Of a stretch of 64,000 bases of DNA, positions 44,148-56,071 are shown one piece after another. Origin of the DNA: Aureobasidium sp. EXF-3400 (lineage: Eukaryota; Ascomycota; Dothideomycetes; Dothideales; Saccotheciaceae); contig SWBL01000045.1 of assembly GCA_024195585.1 (NCBI GenBank), positions 145,000 to 208,999 on the forward strand. Direction: 5' to 3'. The position numbers and the translations under genes are program-made. Below the pieces are notes generated by a model, which had not been told where the DNA came from, made no database searches, and saw only the letters and a list, made by a program, of their open reading frames with translations. Position 1 is the stretch's first letter. The number at the start of each line of letters is the position of its first letter.

Positions 44148-45092
44148 TCAACACTCGAGAGGCAGCTTCTCGACAGCAGCCGCAGAAGACGACTTGAGGA
44201 AGTAAGGTGCGAGCATCTCATTCGAAGCCCAGCCATTCTGAAGCGTCGAGAGAGCTTCTTCTCTGGCAGTGTCAACACCCTTGAGCGTGCTACTGCGGAA
44301 ACCACCGGCACGGTACAGAGCCTTGTACAGAGCGGTGCCGAAGAGACGTCCAGGCACACCAGAAGCAAGCTCAGAGACGATGCCCAAAATGAACAGCCAA
44401 AGAGCAGAGAAGGGCTTCTTGAAGATCAAATGGTAGCCATCATCGCCCCACGTCTCACCGAAGGAGTCGGTCTCACTGTCGTAGACAGGGGGCAATGGCT
44501 CGGCAGCGTGTACAGCAGTGCGCACAACCACAACCCAAAAGAGCGCAATCTTGCAAATGTCGATCGTGGCTACTGGTGCAAATCCATCAAGGGCCCACAT
44601 GCCGAGCAATGAGTAAGCCGCATTGAACATGACAGTACCAAAGCCGAGTCTGAGGTCTCCGAAAGAGAAGGCTTGCATGCCCAGAGCAATGTTCGTCAAT
44701 GCCAGACCGGACAACCCGAATGTGAGTCTGATGATGTATAGCCAGAGAAGCTGTTCGCAGAAGAGACACACCATGTGGCCATATCTGTTGAGCTTGTTTG
44801 TGTGCCAGAGCTCAAACACAACCAACTGGAAATCGAAAGAGGACTTTCCAAGATTGTTCTTGAGATGAAAGGTGTAGGGAAATGATTGGTTGACGGCGAT
44901 CCACTTGGTCTCCAAATAGCATAGGATGAAGAAGCAAATTAGGATGGCGAACAGAGCGTCGATCGCTAAGGAGTGAATCGTGATCCAATCAAGTGTCGAT
45001 CCGGCAAGCACAGCAGCCAGAGTGGGAGATGTGAGGTAGACTACCGCAGAACCCACTGCGGTGCCCAGGAGAGAAGTGAGAAGGATAGGCAT
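44148..45092 (-). CDS. Integral membrane protein of unknown function, about 6 spans (314 aa)
   Basis: The start is ATG 45092 (MPILLTSLLGTAVG); the 11 codons upstream begin with a non-ATG codon. Hydrophobic segments fall at about residues 3-30, 43-63, 108-133, 150-172, 179-198 and 231-252. A hydrophilic loop at about 200-230 holds AEPLPPVYDSETDSFGE and WGDDGYHLIF. The C-terminal 60 residues are soluble and helical (TLKGVDTAREEALSTLQNGW). FELWHTNKLNRYGHMVCLF between spans 2 and 3 looks conserved-type. I do not recognise the family. A TATA element sits 84-91 nt upstream. Single exon. Confidence 0.75.
   Translation of the reverse strand: MPILLTSLLGTAVGSAVVYLTSPTLAAVLAGSTLDWITIHSLAIDALFAILICFFILCYLETKWIAVNQSFPYTFHLKNNLGKSSFDFQLVVFELWHTNKLNRYGHMVCLFCEQLLWLYIIRLTFGLSGLALTNIALGMQAFSFGDLRLGFGTVMFNAAYSLLGMWALDGFAPVATIDICKIALFWVVVVRTAVHAAEPLPPVYDSETDSFGETWGDDGYHLIFKKPFSALWLFILGIVSELASGVPGRLFGTALYKALYRAGGFRSSTLKGVDTAREEALSTLQNGWASNEMLAPYFLKSSSAAAVEKLPLEC
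45076..45092 (-). other. Start region that decides the N-terminus of the membrane protein
   Basis: The frame continues upstream of ATG 45092 to a TTG at 45125 with no other ATG, so 45092 is the only standard start. Confidence 0.5.
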
Positions 45093-45175
45093 CTTTGCAA
45101 GGAGGTCGAATGTGCTCAAAGTCAAAAGTGATGATCTCTGAATGATCTCTCGAGCACAAACGTCCCTCCCGGCTC

Positions 45176-45183
45176 ATTATATA
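45176..45183 (-). promoter_or_regulatory. TATA box of the membrane protein gene
   Basis: TATATAAT on the minus strand lies 84-91 nt upstream of the ATG at 45092, a normal distance for a short-leader fungal gene. Confidence 0.5.
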
Positions 45184-47507
45184 CGACCGTACATCCTCGG
45201 ACTCAAGGAGTCAACCCTAGGCAAAGAGTCAAGAACATGACCGAGCAGGATAGTGTACCGTGGATGCATCATCAAGGAGCGATCCATCCGGACGATGCGG
45301 CAACCTAGATCTTGTTCGCATGGGACAGTTTCTGCCGGTGGCGCAAGGATGATGGTATACCGAGAGAGCATGCGAGATGGTGTACGAATAGCCCTTGGCC
45401 AGGGCGTAGCATGCATGAGTAGCTCCGTTGCGTGCATGAAAGGCGTGAAGTTTCAAGGTGAGGTTACAGCCGTTAGCTTGGATCGCGGCTTAGCGTTCCC
45501 CCGTCGTAGGTATTCATGATGGTCCGGGCCAATGAGAATTGACAATCATCACCACATCTCGTTATGCTCCGAGTAATTTCCAGCAATGACACCGCATGAT
45601 CAGGTGTTTGAAGGTTCTGAACAACCGTAAGGTGATAAGATAGATAACGCAGAGCCAGTAGATTGCGCTTAGGGTTGGTCGACTGAGTGATATTCGAACA
45701 ACGAGATGGCCTAGAATAACGTCATAGTGCTTTGAAGTCGAGGTCTACGACAGCAAATCTTGATCGCGTCGCGCGTCTGGGATAGCACCTACCTTCCAGA
45801 GATAGTTGGCGCAAGGTTTACAAAATGACTCGAGAGGAGAGTGGGTACGAGCTTGGCCAGCCATGGGTCAGTATACAACACCGATCCTCGCTAGGCATCA
45901 GAGATAGTTCTGGAGCGGACCTGCAGTCCCAGAGCTTTGTTTACCAAATTGCCATGAACCAGGGAGCAGCCGGTCGCGAGAAGGCTGGTTGTCAACCTTA
46001 TGCAGGGACGAAGAACCGTGCGCCACACGCCGTCCGGGTAGTGACCATCCACTTGGTTCGTGCCTGCCTGATTCTCCTGAGGCAGCAAGTATCGCCAGCG
46101 AGGGAGAAGAACTCTTCGCGAAGAAGAGCAAGCGAGACGCAAAAAGGGCTTGTCGCATGCAGCAGCAAGCGAGACTTCCTTAAACACTCAGCGCAGTCCA
46201 TTGTCGCAGAGTGATTCACAATATTTGCGACGGGTTCGTAAGGTGTCAACGTTTGCCTCAAGCGCTTGGGCCTTGTAGCCACCATCGTCGTTTACAAGCC
46301 GACCCCCAAAAGGGGCGCTCGCAGAGAAAACCGCTTTCTGAACGAGTATGTTCTGGGTCTCCCTCGTGGGAAATCACAGGTACCGACATGGCGTGTGGCC
46401 GTTGACAACGAGATCACAATGCCGACCGAGACTCATAACCAGTCACCCATTCTAGCGGAACTCGAGACGGAAGAGTCTCACGAGTTGCTCCTGCTGTTAA
46501 CAGAGAACGATGACTCCAGCGGCGTTCTTCGTTGTGGGTTGGTTTGCACATCGATGATCGATCATCATCAACATACCCTGATTGATAACATGAGAAGACG
46601 TTGTCGATACGGACCAAGTGATAGTCTGGACGCGCACGGACACAGTCGGATCGGCTCCTTCCGCTTGTGGTTGTCAAGTTCGCATCGGGACGTTGCTTGG
46701 CATGCGACTCCCTTTCCTATCGGCCCTCGTAGGCCTGCATCTCGAGACTCAGGACATGTTCGTCGCCGTTTGGTTCGAATTTTCTAGTCGGCGGCGACCG
46801 GTCGAAGGATTCTCCCACGAGATGGTGTACTCAGTACCCAAACGCCGCTCTCGTGGCATTCATGCTCGTTCAACCTGGTGTCGTAACAACCTGCAAGTAT
46901 ACACGAGAAATGTCTCTACCTCATGAAGCCCCGCTCGAGCCTGAGGCTTGTACGCGAGGTCGCTATTGTTTGAGGTGACGGACGGCCGTACGCTTTTGCG
47001 AGACATTGATAAAGCAAGACCCACAGGCAAGCACTTTTCCGACTGCAATGCCGCGCCCGTTGTCACAATCGATCACCCTGACATGGGTGTTCATCCCACC
47101 ATCAATCCACTTACTTTGGTGAGAGAAATCTAATTGTGCGCCTCGAGTATGGCATCTCTGCTAGTCATCGCAGCCGTTTGAATTTGCCCTGGGCGTTCCA
47201 TCAGCGGACACGCAAAAGACGGCAACCCGCTCAATACAACCGTTGGACTTTTCAGAATGCCGAGCAAATCATCATGGCAGCAGTCCTGAACAGTGAAGCC
47301 CACCCGTCAGTCGCCAACAGGCGTTCTGACCGAGACAAAACTGGCCCGGAAAGTCGTTATATTGCTGAAGAGCTGAGAGCTGTGTCTGCTTAAAGAGGCA
47401 TGGCAGCGAAAATCCACGTTATACGTACGCACTTTGACTCGTCGCTACGCATCTACTACTGAGACAGCTCCAGGTTTCGATACACCTTAAAAGTCAAGGC
47501 GACTAAG

Positions 47508-47516
47508 TATAATAAA
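47508..47516 (+). promoter_or_regulatory. TATA-like element upstream of the receptor gene
   Basis: TATAATAAA lies about 190 nt upstream of the ATG at 47705. Confidence 0.3.
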
Positions 47517-47704
47517 CTCCCTGCCTGCATTTTTCGTGCAGTAGCTTCCTCTAGGTTTCCGACGCGCGACGCGACTTTTTGACACTACTCGGGACAACTA
47601 CACCACCACCCAGCCTCCTTCCGCAGTGCACAGACGTACTGCATCACTGGATCTTGGAATTTACGGCCGTGTACCCTGTGGATCTGGTGCTCTCTCCTTC
47701 CTCG

Positions 47705-49121
47705 ATGGACCGGGGCGGCCTCTCGAATCGAGCCAAGGGCTACATCCTCGGCAATGATCTTTTGATGGGCTTTGCATGTCTGGTCGTAGTGGCTCGATTC
47801 TACTGCCGGATGCGTATGGGATCCAAGCGAGGTCTATGGTGGGACGACTTGTTCATACTACTAGCATTTGTATGTGGACCATGTTCAATGCTTGAGACAT
47901 TTTCATCTTTGGCTGACCATGACAATTCTAGATGTTTGCAGTGGGATTCGGTGCAATAGTAAATGTGGCAATGGTATGATATTCCGCTAGTGTTGACCAT
48001 GATCAAGTACGAGGTCACTAATTCGTATATCAGGGACACTATGGATGGGATCGACATATCTGGAACATTCCTCTAGACGTACTATCGACGTCCGTCAAAG
48101 CATATATCGCTGCCAAAATATTGTTCATCGTGAGCAGTACGTGTGTACGGACGGCACTATTGCTGTTCTACCTATGGCTCATCAAAGACCTGGCTGAGAA
48201 AGGTCTCAGAAGGGTCATCTATGTTGTGATGGGTCTGAACGCTGCTCTGTGTCTGGTTGGGGTACTGGTCTCCATCTTTCGATGCTCGTAAGTCCACGTA
48301 AATATCTGTTATCACGAGCATGACCTTGACAGCCCACAGGCCTATACACGACGCTTGGACGACCTATGGAGACAATTCGCATTGTTTTAGTGAAGGTGTC
48401 TCCATCACCACAATCGGAGCATTGCTGAGTGTCATGGACTTTGTCGTCAACATTCTACCACTGCCGATCGTTGCACGCTTGAACGTTGCATTCAGCCAGA
48501 GATTAGCAGCAACAGTATTGCTCTCCCTGGGTACTATCGCGACGGCTGCTGGTATCGTCCGAGAGGTATATGTTTATCGTGCATTTCTCGCCACTAAGGA
48601 CTCGACCTGGGGAGCACTGCCTCTGTGGATTTGTGCAGATGTCGAGATTTACGTTGGCTTAGTAAGTCTCAAATCCATGATCTCTCATGTCGTAGGACAA
48701 TACTGACGAACATACGTAGTTATGTGCTTGCGTTCCGTCACTCCGCCCTCTCTGGACACAGATAACCACCTGGTTCTCAGCCAAGAAAGCTCGCTTCACA
48801 CCATCGAACAACTCCTCCCGCCAGGCGAGAGGTGACTGTATTCCTCCCTCCATGTCCTGGGACGAGTTCGACAAAGACGTCATCTTCGATGGCACCTCTT
48901 CTTTCCACTCTGCATCAAAGATGTTCAACGGCAAGAGAAAGAGCCACACCACGAGTGTTGCAACCCTCATAGGAAAGCCGCATTCTCTGGCCGACTCCTT
49001 CTGTCCCTTGACGAGCAACAATTCCGACTGGGAAGAAGTTGCGTTAAGAGATCTGGAAAGTGGCCGGCCCAAGGAAGTCCACGTCAGGGCTTCACTGAGG
49101 CATCAGCTACAGTCTTTCTGA
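47705..49121 (+). CDS. PTH11-like rhodopsin-domain integral membrane protein (394 aa)
   Basis: Five exons: 47705-47869, 47932-47973 (42 nt), 48034-48287, 48340-48661 and 48720-49121. Introns are 62, 60, 52 and 58 nt, each GT-AG and frame-keeping. The product has seven hydrophobic spans, with family landmarks LLMGFACLVVVARFYCRM (span 1), GLWWDDLFILLAF (start of span 2), GHYGWDRHIW in the following loop, and a VVNILPLPIV span. The C-terminal 150 residues are a cytosolic Ser-rich tail (PPSMSWDEFDKDVIFD, then DWEEVALRDLESG). This is the fungal rhodopsin-domain family, found as expanded, lineage-variable sets in Pezizomycotina. Some members sense surfaces or host cues, but the ligand here is unknown. 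It has no CFEM domain. Confidence 0.85.
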
Positions 49122-50651
49122 TCAGCATCATCTCTTTGTCTTGCATTTTCTAGCGAATTCCCTTCTTTGTGCATATATTTCTTTTTCTTCTCTTTTTCTT
49201 CTCAAAGCTTTCTTGCGCTCTGGTACCCCCTCTTGCCACGACTACCACCTTTCTTCTCAGCTTGATCATCAAGCAATCAATGTAATAACAGCCATCGTGC
49301 AATCTTCTTCTCATCCTTGTCTTTCGGTCGTTCTGGCCACATCGTGTCAGACCTTGCTTGTCAAACATCTGAAAACCAACGAGTGACATTCTGGCCCACC
49401 TGAAGGCGTACGGTATACCCCAGCGATAATCCAGCCAACTCAGAGGCGTGCGCCTGCTGAGGACCGATGCGGCGAACGCAGTGTTGAGTTTGAAACGCAA
49501 TAGATGGTACGATAAGACGTTTTTTTCCACACAACGGTTTACTGGCCTCGATGTAGTTTAATCTATATCGAGAGATTTCTTGACCTCCACATTCTGTTTG
49601 CGCCTTCTACTTAAGGCATGTGTTTGCAGAATACGCAATAGGTGCGGTAGAAGACTGCTCTGGTATACACATATCGGGGTGAACAGATGTTGCCTGCTGC
49701 CAGCTATCGCTCAACATAGAGGCGGCTTTTCTATACCAGCTTATTCCAGACCCGTAGAGTGTCAGTCTTTACTATCACTGTACCTGTGACCTCACCATCT
49801 CATACTTTCCACATTTCTATACCGTTGAGTGACCTCGCATACCCCGTGACTACACCACGTCAACCTAGACCCGTGACTTTATCGTCTCGGTCAGTTTCCG
49901 AGTTGTAGCAGGACGCCCATGTTGACGACCTTCGTTCACCCACTCTTCGAGAACCTTATCGTTGTTGAGTTTACTTGCCTCTGTGTCTCTGTGGCTTCCT
50001 TCTATCCAGCAAAACCCGTTGCCATGTGGAGGAGATGGGAGTAGTACCGCCAGTCTCAACAGTCGGATAAAAAACTGGGTTGTGTGGTCCTTTTGTAGGT
50101 CTTCGAGTGGGTTTACAGCAATGTTTCCGACTTTCTTACAGCACATCAGATGGATCAACAAGACCTTCGGTAGTCCATGCGATATAGAGATTACGCGTTT
50201 CGCAAGACTCTAACACATTTCTTGCATTGTGATGAGAAGCCCAAGCGAAGAGTATGTATGAGAGCACTGTTGACAATAAGGAATTTGTTCTGAAACTATG
50301 ATTCAACCACAAACAGGAAAGGAAAGGGTGATCGGACTACTTGCATATGGTTTGTACGGAAAACGCAATGGATAATGATTTTCCCGACATTGATATTTCG
50401 CAGTGTGCTGAGCATGGAGGATTGTCATGATCATAGATTTCCAAAAGGGTTGTCAAAGGAAAGCATCCGAAAGTGGCAGGTGATGGTTCTCTCAGTGGAG
50501 TAATTTGCATTTCGGCGACTGCATTCAAGAAAGATTTGCTCGTGGATATGAAGGCGAAAATAATTTCCTCATCGGATGCCACTGTGTATGTTGCCGTAAC
50601 CAAACCCACGACTCGCAATCAAGACGAACACACAGCTCTAGTTCCAAAGCT
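49122..50651. other. Convergent intergenic region (1.5 kb)
   Basis: This lies between the converging receptor and GH12 genes. No supportable gene or repeat is seen. Confidence 0.5.
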
Positions 50652-51447
50652 TTACTTGTAAGCAGGAACCAAGCTATAAGACGAAGTAAGCTTGGCGTTA
50701 GAACCAGTAAAAGGCTCAGTACCAGCACCAACAGAAATAAGGTACTGGCTATCCTTGAATCCCTGACTCTTAATCAGATAAGCAAAGAAATCCATCAAAT
50801 CACCACTGAAACTAGCAACATTGGCTCCATTGGGGGTAAACGAGTAAACCTCATTCACACCATTGCTTCCATACCACAACTTCCAGCTGTGGCCAGCAAC
50901 AGTGACTGTAGCAATGGGCTTGCCGGTGGCGGAGATGGGGCCAGCGCCGCCGAGGGCGGCCAGCCAGACCATGATTTCGAATTCGTTCTTGCCGCCTGCG
51001 GTGGAGGAGGTGAAGATGTCGTAGGCGACGTCGGCGACGACGTTGCTGCCGGATTGTACCCAGGTCCATTTGGTGGCGAGGGACTTGATCTTGGAGATTT
51101 GGACGGCGTTGGTCTTTGTGACGACGTTGGCGTAGGATTTGACTTGGCTGGAGCCACCGGCCCAGGACCAGCTGTGGATGTTGTTAGTCGTGCTGCTTTT
51201 GTAAGTGCTTGAGGGTTGGAACGACTTACGTGGTCCACCAGTTGAGGGTGCTACCGCTCAGGCTGTTGATGTCCGAGCATTGGGAACCGGAGTAGCCGGA
51301 GATGCCCCAAAGGTCCTGGTACAAAGTGTAGGCACCGGTGACCTTGCTGTCCCATTGACCGCACTGTTGAGCGCGCTTCTCAATGGTAGCAGTAGGAGCG
51401 GCCGAGGCAACGCCCAACATGACGGCAGCAGCAGTAAGGAACTTCAT
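50652..51447 (-). CDS. Secreted glycoside hydrolase family 12 endoglucanase (245 aa)
   Basis: Exons are 51447-51230 and 51171-50652, with a 58-nt intron. The signal peptide is MKFLTAAAVMLGVASAAPTA, followed by a probable dibasic pro-site (IEKRAQQ). GH12 landmarks are clear: GAYTLYQDLWG, WSWAGGSSQVKSYANV, NEFEIMVWLAALGG with nucleophile Glu138, and GAGTEPFTG with acid/base Glu225. The two glutamates are the expected retaining pair. Size and single catalytic domain without a cellulose-binding module are normal. GH12 enzymes cut beta-1,4-glucan or xyloglucan outside the cell, and some plant-pathogen members act as elicitors. Substrate preference is not readable here. A TATATAAG box is found about 170 nt upstream. 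Confidence 0.94.
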
Positions 51448-53372
51448 CTTGCCAAGAAATAAAAGTGTATTGGAGTAAAGGAGAGTTTGAGTTGAAAAGA
51501 GAGTAGGTATACAAAGACAGCACCAGTCTGACTTTGGTTCGGAATAGGAAGATGATGTTGATTGTGCAGAACTTGAGAGAAAGAGACCGTCTCACCAATA
51601 CCTGGGCCTTACTTATATATGAATAGACTCACCTTCTCCTCATAGACGGACGTGACGGCAAAGACGATCCATGCGAGGCGCAAAAACGTGCTTCCAGCCG
51701 ACAGCTTACAGGGCATCGCGTTTCAAAAACACCTCTAGAACCCTACAATAGCAAAGCCCTATCACAGCCCTGCCTGTCTGTGTAGGATAAATTAATCAGA
51801 GGACGACACGAGGTGGTTTCGTTAAAGAAGCTTTCCTCCCGTGGCTTGTTTCATCTGCAGGAGACTAACAAGGGTTCCCCGCGATTCTCTCGCGACGAAT
51901 GACATGGGTCTGTGGCGTGGACAAGCAACAGTTTCCAAGCGAAGTGACAGCATCTTGACCATTGCGATTTGTGGAAGTTCTGTGATGGAAGATCTAGTCG
52001 TCTGGAAGAAATAGTATGAAGAGGGGTTGGTTTGAAGATCGCAGAACGTCAGAAGCTTGGAAGTTCTCGGGCTCGGGTAAACACTTTGTCAAACTTTCTG
52101 GCCAAATGATCAACGCTTTGATCTCCCGCGACTTTTGGAAGGTTGTCGTCAAGCGACTTTGATCGTGTTGATTTTCGTTATTTTTATGGCTGATGAGATT
52201 ACGTTCTGTTGTCGCTGAAACCTTGCCCTGATTGTCACATTAGCTGGGGAGCTGATCGGGGGAAACTCATGGTTTGTGAGTCTGGCGAGGGCTCGTTCTG
52301 GCAAACGAGTTCGACGGTCTCAAAGGCGTCTGTCCTTGTGTTGCTGATCCCTCGCGTTCGCCAATATAGGCTTCCTAGTCCGATGCGACTAGATGCATTC
52401 GTAGAAGTACAGTGAGCTACGTACTTTGCCTATAATGGAGTTGAGATTTTCCGTCGACAGAATGCTCTGGCAGACTACGGCTACTCAAGTGATGATGTCT
52501 TGACCTGAGCAGTTGACATACAACACCAACAGGATCACCCGTGTGGGTGGAGCTCAAGCAGTGATCTTGCTTTCGATAGAGCATGTGTCTCTTCCACTAT
52601 CCAAGCTCTTGTACTATAAGGTCTCCGCGGGCGATGTGACTGCAGCTATACCGCCGTTCAGGATTATGAACGGTGCGACAGAAGGATGCCGCGGCCTTCA
52701 ATCAGCGCCCGCTACTGCTCGGAGAGTCGTGCCTGCTCGCCACGTCTTCGCTTGAGAGCGAGCGCGACAGTTCGCTGCATAGCCTGAATGATCGGTCGGT
52801 CAGCTGCCACAGTTGGCCGGTGGGCGGTAGCGGAGAAGATGAGTGTCGCTTGGAGGTTACGGCCGTTGATACTCTGGAGACAGCGAAAGCTCGTGAGCCC
52901 AGTGTGTCTTCTGATTCGGTGATTCGACGACCACACACATTCGATCGTTGGCTGAGTATCGCGAGCATGGCCACGTTGGCAGACGATTTGCGTGTTCGTG
53001 CCTTCTTTGTCGCAAAGAGAAAGGAAGCGTCTGGCATGCTTGGCACAACCTGGACGTCAGCTCCTGCCGCATGCGGTCTTACCATATTCTTTGCTCACCG
53101 ACAAACTATAACCTGACTCTCAGAGACAATAGGGACAGATTAACGATATCAATTTAGATTCGAAGATCGCTTGGTTGTTGGAGTCTTCGCAATCTATAAC
53201 CGTCCAATCTGATGTCCAAAGGAGTCATCCATCCTCCAATGCTATACGATGGGCCTTCCTTGACCAACTGAACATAAAGTAGGCAAGTCTGGGGTCTTTT
53301 GCTCTCCACCGGAACATGCCACAATCCGCAGGACTCTTGTGTCTGCAATCTATCTCCAAAGGATTACCCCTC
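51448..53372. other. Intergenic region (1.9 kb)
   Basis: This holds the GH12 promoter and the 3' side of the next minus-strand gene. Open frames near 52673-53116 on both strands have no recognisable features. No gene is called. Confidence 0.45.
51612..51619 (-). promoter_or_regulatory. TATA box of the GH12 gene
   Basis: TATATAAG on the minus strand lies 165-172 nt upstream of the ATG at 51447. Confidence 0.45.
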
Positions 53373-54696
53373 TTACTCCTCTTCTTCTCCGTCTTCTTCT
53401 TCGGGGTTTAAGATTTCCTCTCTGGTCCGTGGCTTCCTTCCAGCCTTGAGATCGGCTTTCCAGATAGCCTTCTCATACTTCACGGCCACTGTCGAATCAT
53501 TCTCAGCGCGTACCGCCACAACTTTACGAATTGATTGAGCTAGACGGCGTTCTCCTTGGGAAGTGATGTATGCTTGGACGCGTTCGAGAGTTGGCATCAT
53601 CCACTCTGAGCCATCGGACATCTTGGTCATGCTTCTGTGCTTTCGGACCTTGATGGTCTTGTAGACTGAACGGGGTGTGTTGATGGTGGTGGCGGAGGAT
53701 AAGGTAGGTGGAACGGAAGAGAGGCTGTTTGGTGGAGTAGAGAGCGATGATTGAGTGTCCAGTTCTGAGAAGTCGGTCAAGGTCGACATGGCGCTCGAAG
53801 ACGCAACAACAGACGGCGCAGACTTCTTGAAGATGCTGGAGCCGCGGCTGCGCACTGTCAACCCGGTCAAGGCCGACACCGATAGAGGGGCTGGCGAGTG
53901 TTCGCCCTTGAAGAGCGTGGAGCCTTTGACGAAGCCGGTCAATGGTGACGACGAGGATGGAGACGGCAGAGCCAACGGTTCGTAAGGATCGCTATTCTTG
54001 GGTGGCTTTGTCGGGGTTGATTGTATGCTTGTAGCTGGTGAGTCGCAGTATGTGGCGCGGGAACGTGTTGACGAGGGTGTAGGAAGGCCGGAGTCAAAGT
54101 CTTGACCCAACAGCTCCCGAGAGATCTCAGAGATCTCGGTGAACTGAGTCAAGCTTGATGTGGTGGATCCAGTCGTGGAGGGCGCGGGTGGAGCGCACAC
54201 TTTCTTGCGCAGCGACTGCTTGGGGACGGCCTGCTCTGAGACAAGACCTGGTACACGCCTCTCGAGATCCTCAATGTCCATGCCTGATCCATGTCAGCTC
54301 ACTTACAATGTCGAGTTGTATCTGGTCGTTCATCAAACATGAAGCGACGACAAGGAAGTACTCACGCCAGAAGACTCCGCAAGTTGGACAGTTCGGCATA
54401 CCACAAGGCTGTTTCCTTCTGTTTGGTCGAGTCCTCTTGAACACCATCACTGGACGGTCACTGCGGCGATCATAGCCCTTTCTTGCGTACAACTTGCAGT
54501 CGGCGCCGGAGTCCTTCTCCATATCACGCTCGCGCTCTGGGAGCGACTCGAGCAGTTTGCGGATGTTCATCTTGCGGTTGCGGGGCTCATTGTCTGGTGC
54601 TGGAGTGACTGCTCGGCGAGGTAGCTCTGTAAAAGCTTTCGAGTCGCCGCATTCGTCGTAATGCCGCAAGTGAAGCTGTGGTGATGGGTTTGGCAT
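53373..54696 (-). CDS. Hypothetical Ser/Pro-rich protein with short Cys motif (413 aa)
   Basis: Proposed exons are 54696-54366 and 54283-53373, with an 82-nt intron (GTGAGT donor, CTGAC branch, CAG acceptor) that joins GVFW to RMDIEDLERRVPGLV in one frame. The start MPNPSPQLHLRHYDECGD (ATG 54696) is preferred; an in-frame ATG at 54795 would add 33 residues. Before the intron lies QPCGMPNCPTCGVFW (Cys98, Cys103, Cys106), a possible metal-binding knuckle. After it, 200 disordered residues rich in Ser, Thr and Pro are followed by a conserved-looking region (MSDGSEWMMPTLERVQAY, then ERRLAQSIRKVVAVRA), a basic stretch (KAGRKPRTREEILNPEEE) and an acidic end. Family unknown; nuclear location is a guess from the basic patches. 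Confidence 0.65.
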
Positions 54697-56071
54697 GGCG
54701 ACGCTAAGGAATTTCCGCTTTCGGAAATATCGGAACACAAAGACAACAGTAAGTGAAGAGTGGTAAGTGAAGGATGATGAGTGAGGAATCGTCATAGTCT
54801 TGTATTCTGATGTCTATGCTAGGGAGTAAGTGCTTTTCAGTATCGTCGGCGCCGTCTGGTCGTTGAAATACATGGGCTTCAGGGGTTGTTGCAGCCATGT
54901 ACCAGCTCAAAGGCCAATCATCCGACAACAAAAAGTATCACTGTAGTCTTTCTACTAGAGTCCTCTTGTATCCTCAGTAGGTAGCAACATGGGTACTTGT
55001 CAACAAAGACAAGAGTGATGGCCCAAGATCCACTTGAGCAAACATTTACTGCGAAAAGATTGCTCTTCACCAGGCTTGAACACACACCACCCCCCATTCA
55101 ACCCGTAATCTATTTCCAATTCTTTTTTGGTGGCACCAAAACAACACGTTCATTCTTTTCCCCACCTACACAGCCCAAAACAAGACATGGTGATATTATA
55201 GGAAAGAAAAACAATAAAAAAAAAGCCCTTAGATAATCACGAACCTCCAAGTCGTACTCAATTTCCTATCCCTGGAGATCCACGAATCAATAAATTACTC
55301 CCGTAGGTAATCCGACGTGCGTGATACACTTGCCTCCTGACCGCTTGACTATCCGGGCGGGAAAATGGCAGCTTTGATTGTTTATAAAGGGTGCTTTGTG
55401 AGGGGCACTGTCACATGTCAATACGGAGTATTCACTTTGAAATCTGCATCGTGGCTTGTGAAGAACTACCTGTGCGACTATATGCTGCTGTCATCTACTC
55501 GCGGACTACGGACCATCAATATGGGATTGTAGAGCCTGCCCTGTCGACTGCTACAGATTATCTCCCAGATCAAGAGCCTGCAGCCAGTTTGTTTACTTAT
55601 CAGGGTCAGCGATTGGAATCCTCAACACGCTCTTGTAGCGCAGTAGTTCCTCTCTTGGGACCGATCGTCTCTGCCTATCAGTATCGATACGGTTCAACCT
55701 GCGTAAATCAACAGACCATCCTCTTCTGATTGAAATGATCTACGGATCTGTCAACAACTCAGGCTGAGGGCTACTTCATACCACCCACCCGAAAACGAAC
55801 TTTTCGCTTGCCGAGTTCGTACTTCATAGATGCACAGATACTAATGTCACATGGAAGGTACAAGTTGTTTTATCAACGTGTGTCATTACCTATCGAACTT
55901 TTGAACCTGGTCCTATGAATCTTCTCCATCTCCTGTCATATCGTCATTCCCTGCTACATCTTGATCCTGTCTGTCATCAGACCTCTATCTCATTACCACA
56001 TCTCTCTGCCCACTACATTTTCATTATCTTACTAACCCAAGACGGTTTACGCGACAAGATCAATAACCGAT
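54697..56071. other. Intergenic region (1.37 kb)
   Basis: No supportable gene is seen. An A-rich run (about 55203-55225) is the only notable feature. Confidence 0.5.

Larger units (their letters stand above)
45093..47704. other. Intergenic region (2.6 kb), partly with coding-like composition
   Basis: Besides the two promoters, the part from about 45800 to 47400 is richer in G+C than most spacers here and has many medium-length open frames on both strands, none with a recognisable domain. It could be a decayed gene. No gene is called. Confidence 0.4.

Noticed and set aside
46266..46787. 173-codon plus-strand frame
   Set aside because: It overlaps other frames of similar size on both strands and has no domain; kept only as part of the unexplained spacer.
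52673..53116. Overlapping frames on both strands of about 130-147 codons
   Set aside because: Neither strand has a domain or gene structure; equal lengths on both strands suggest composition, not coding.
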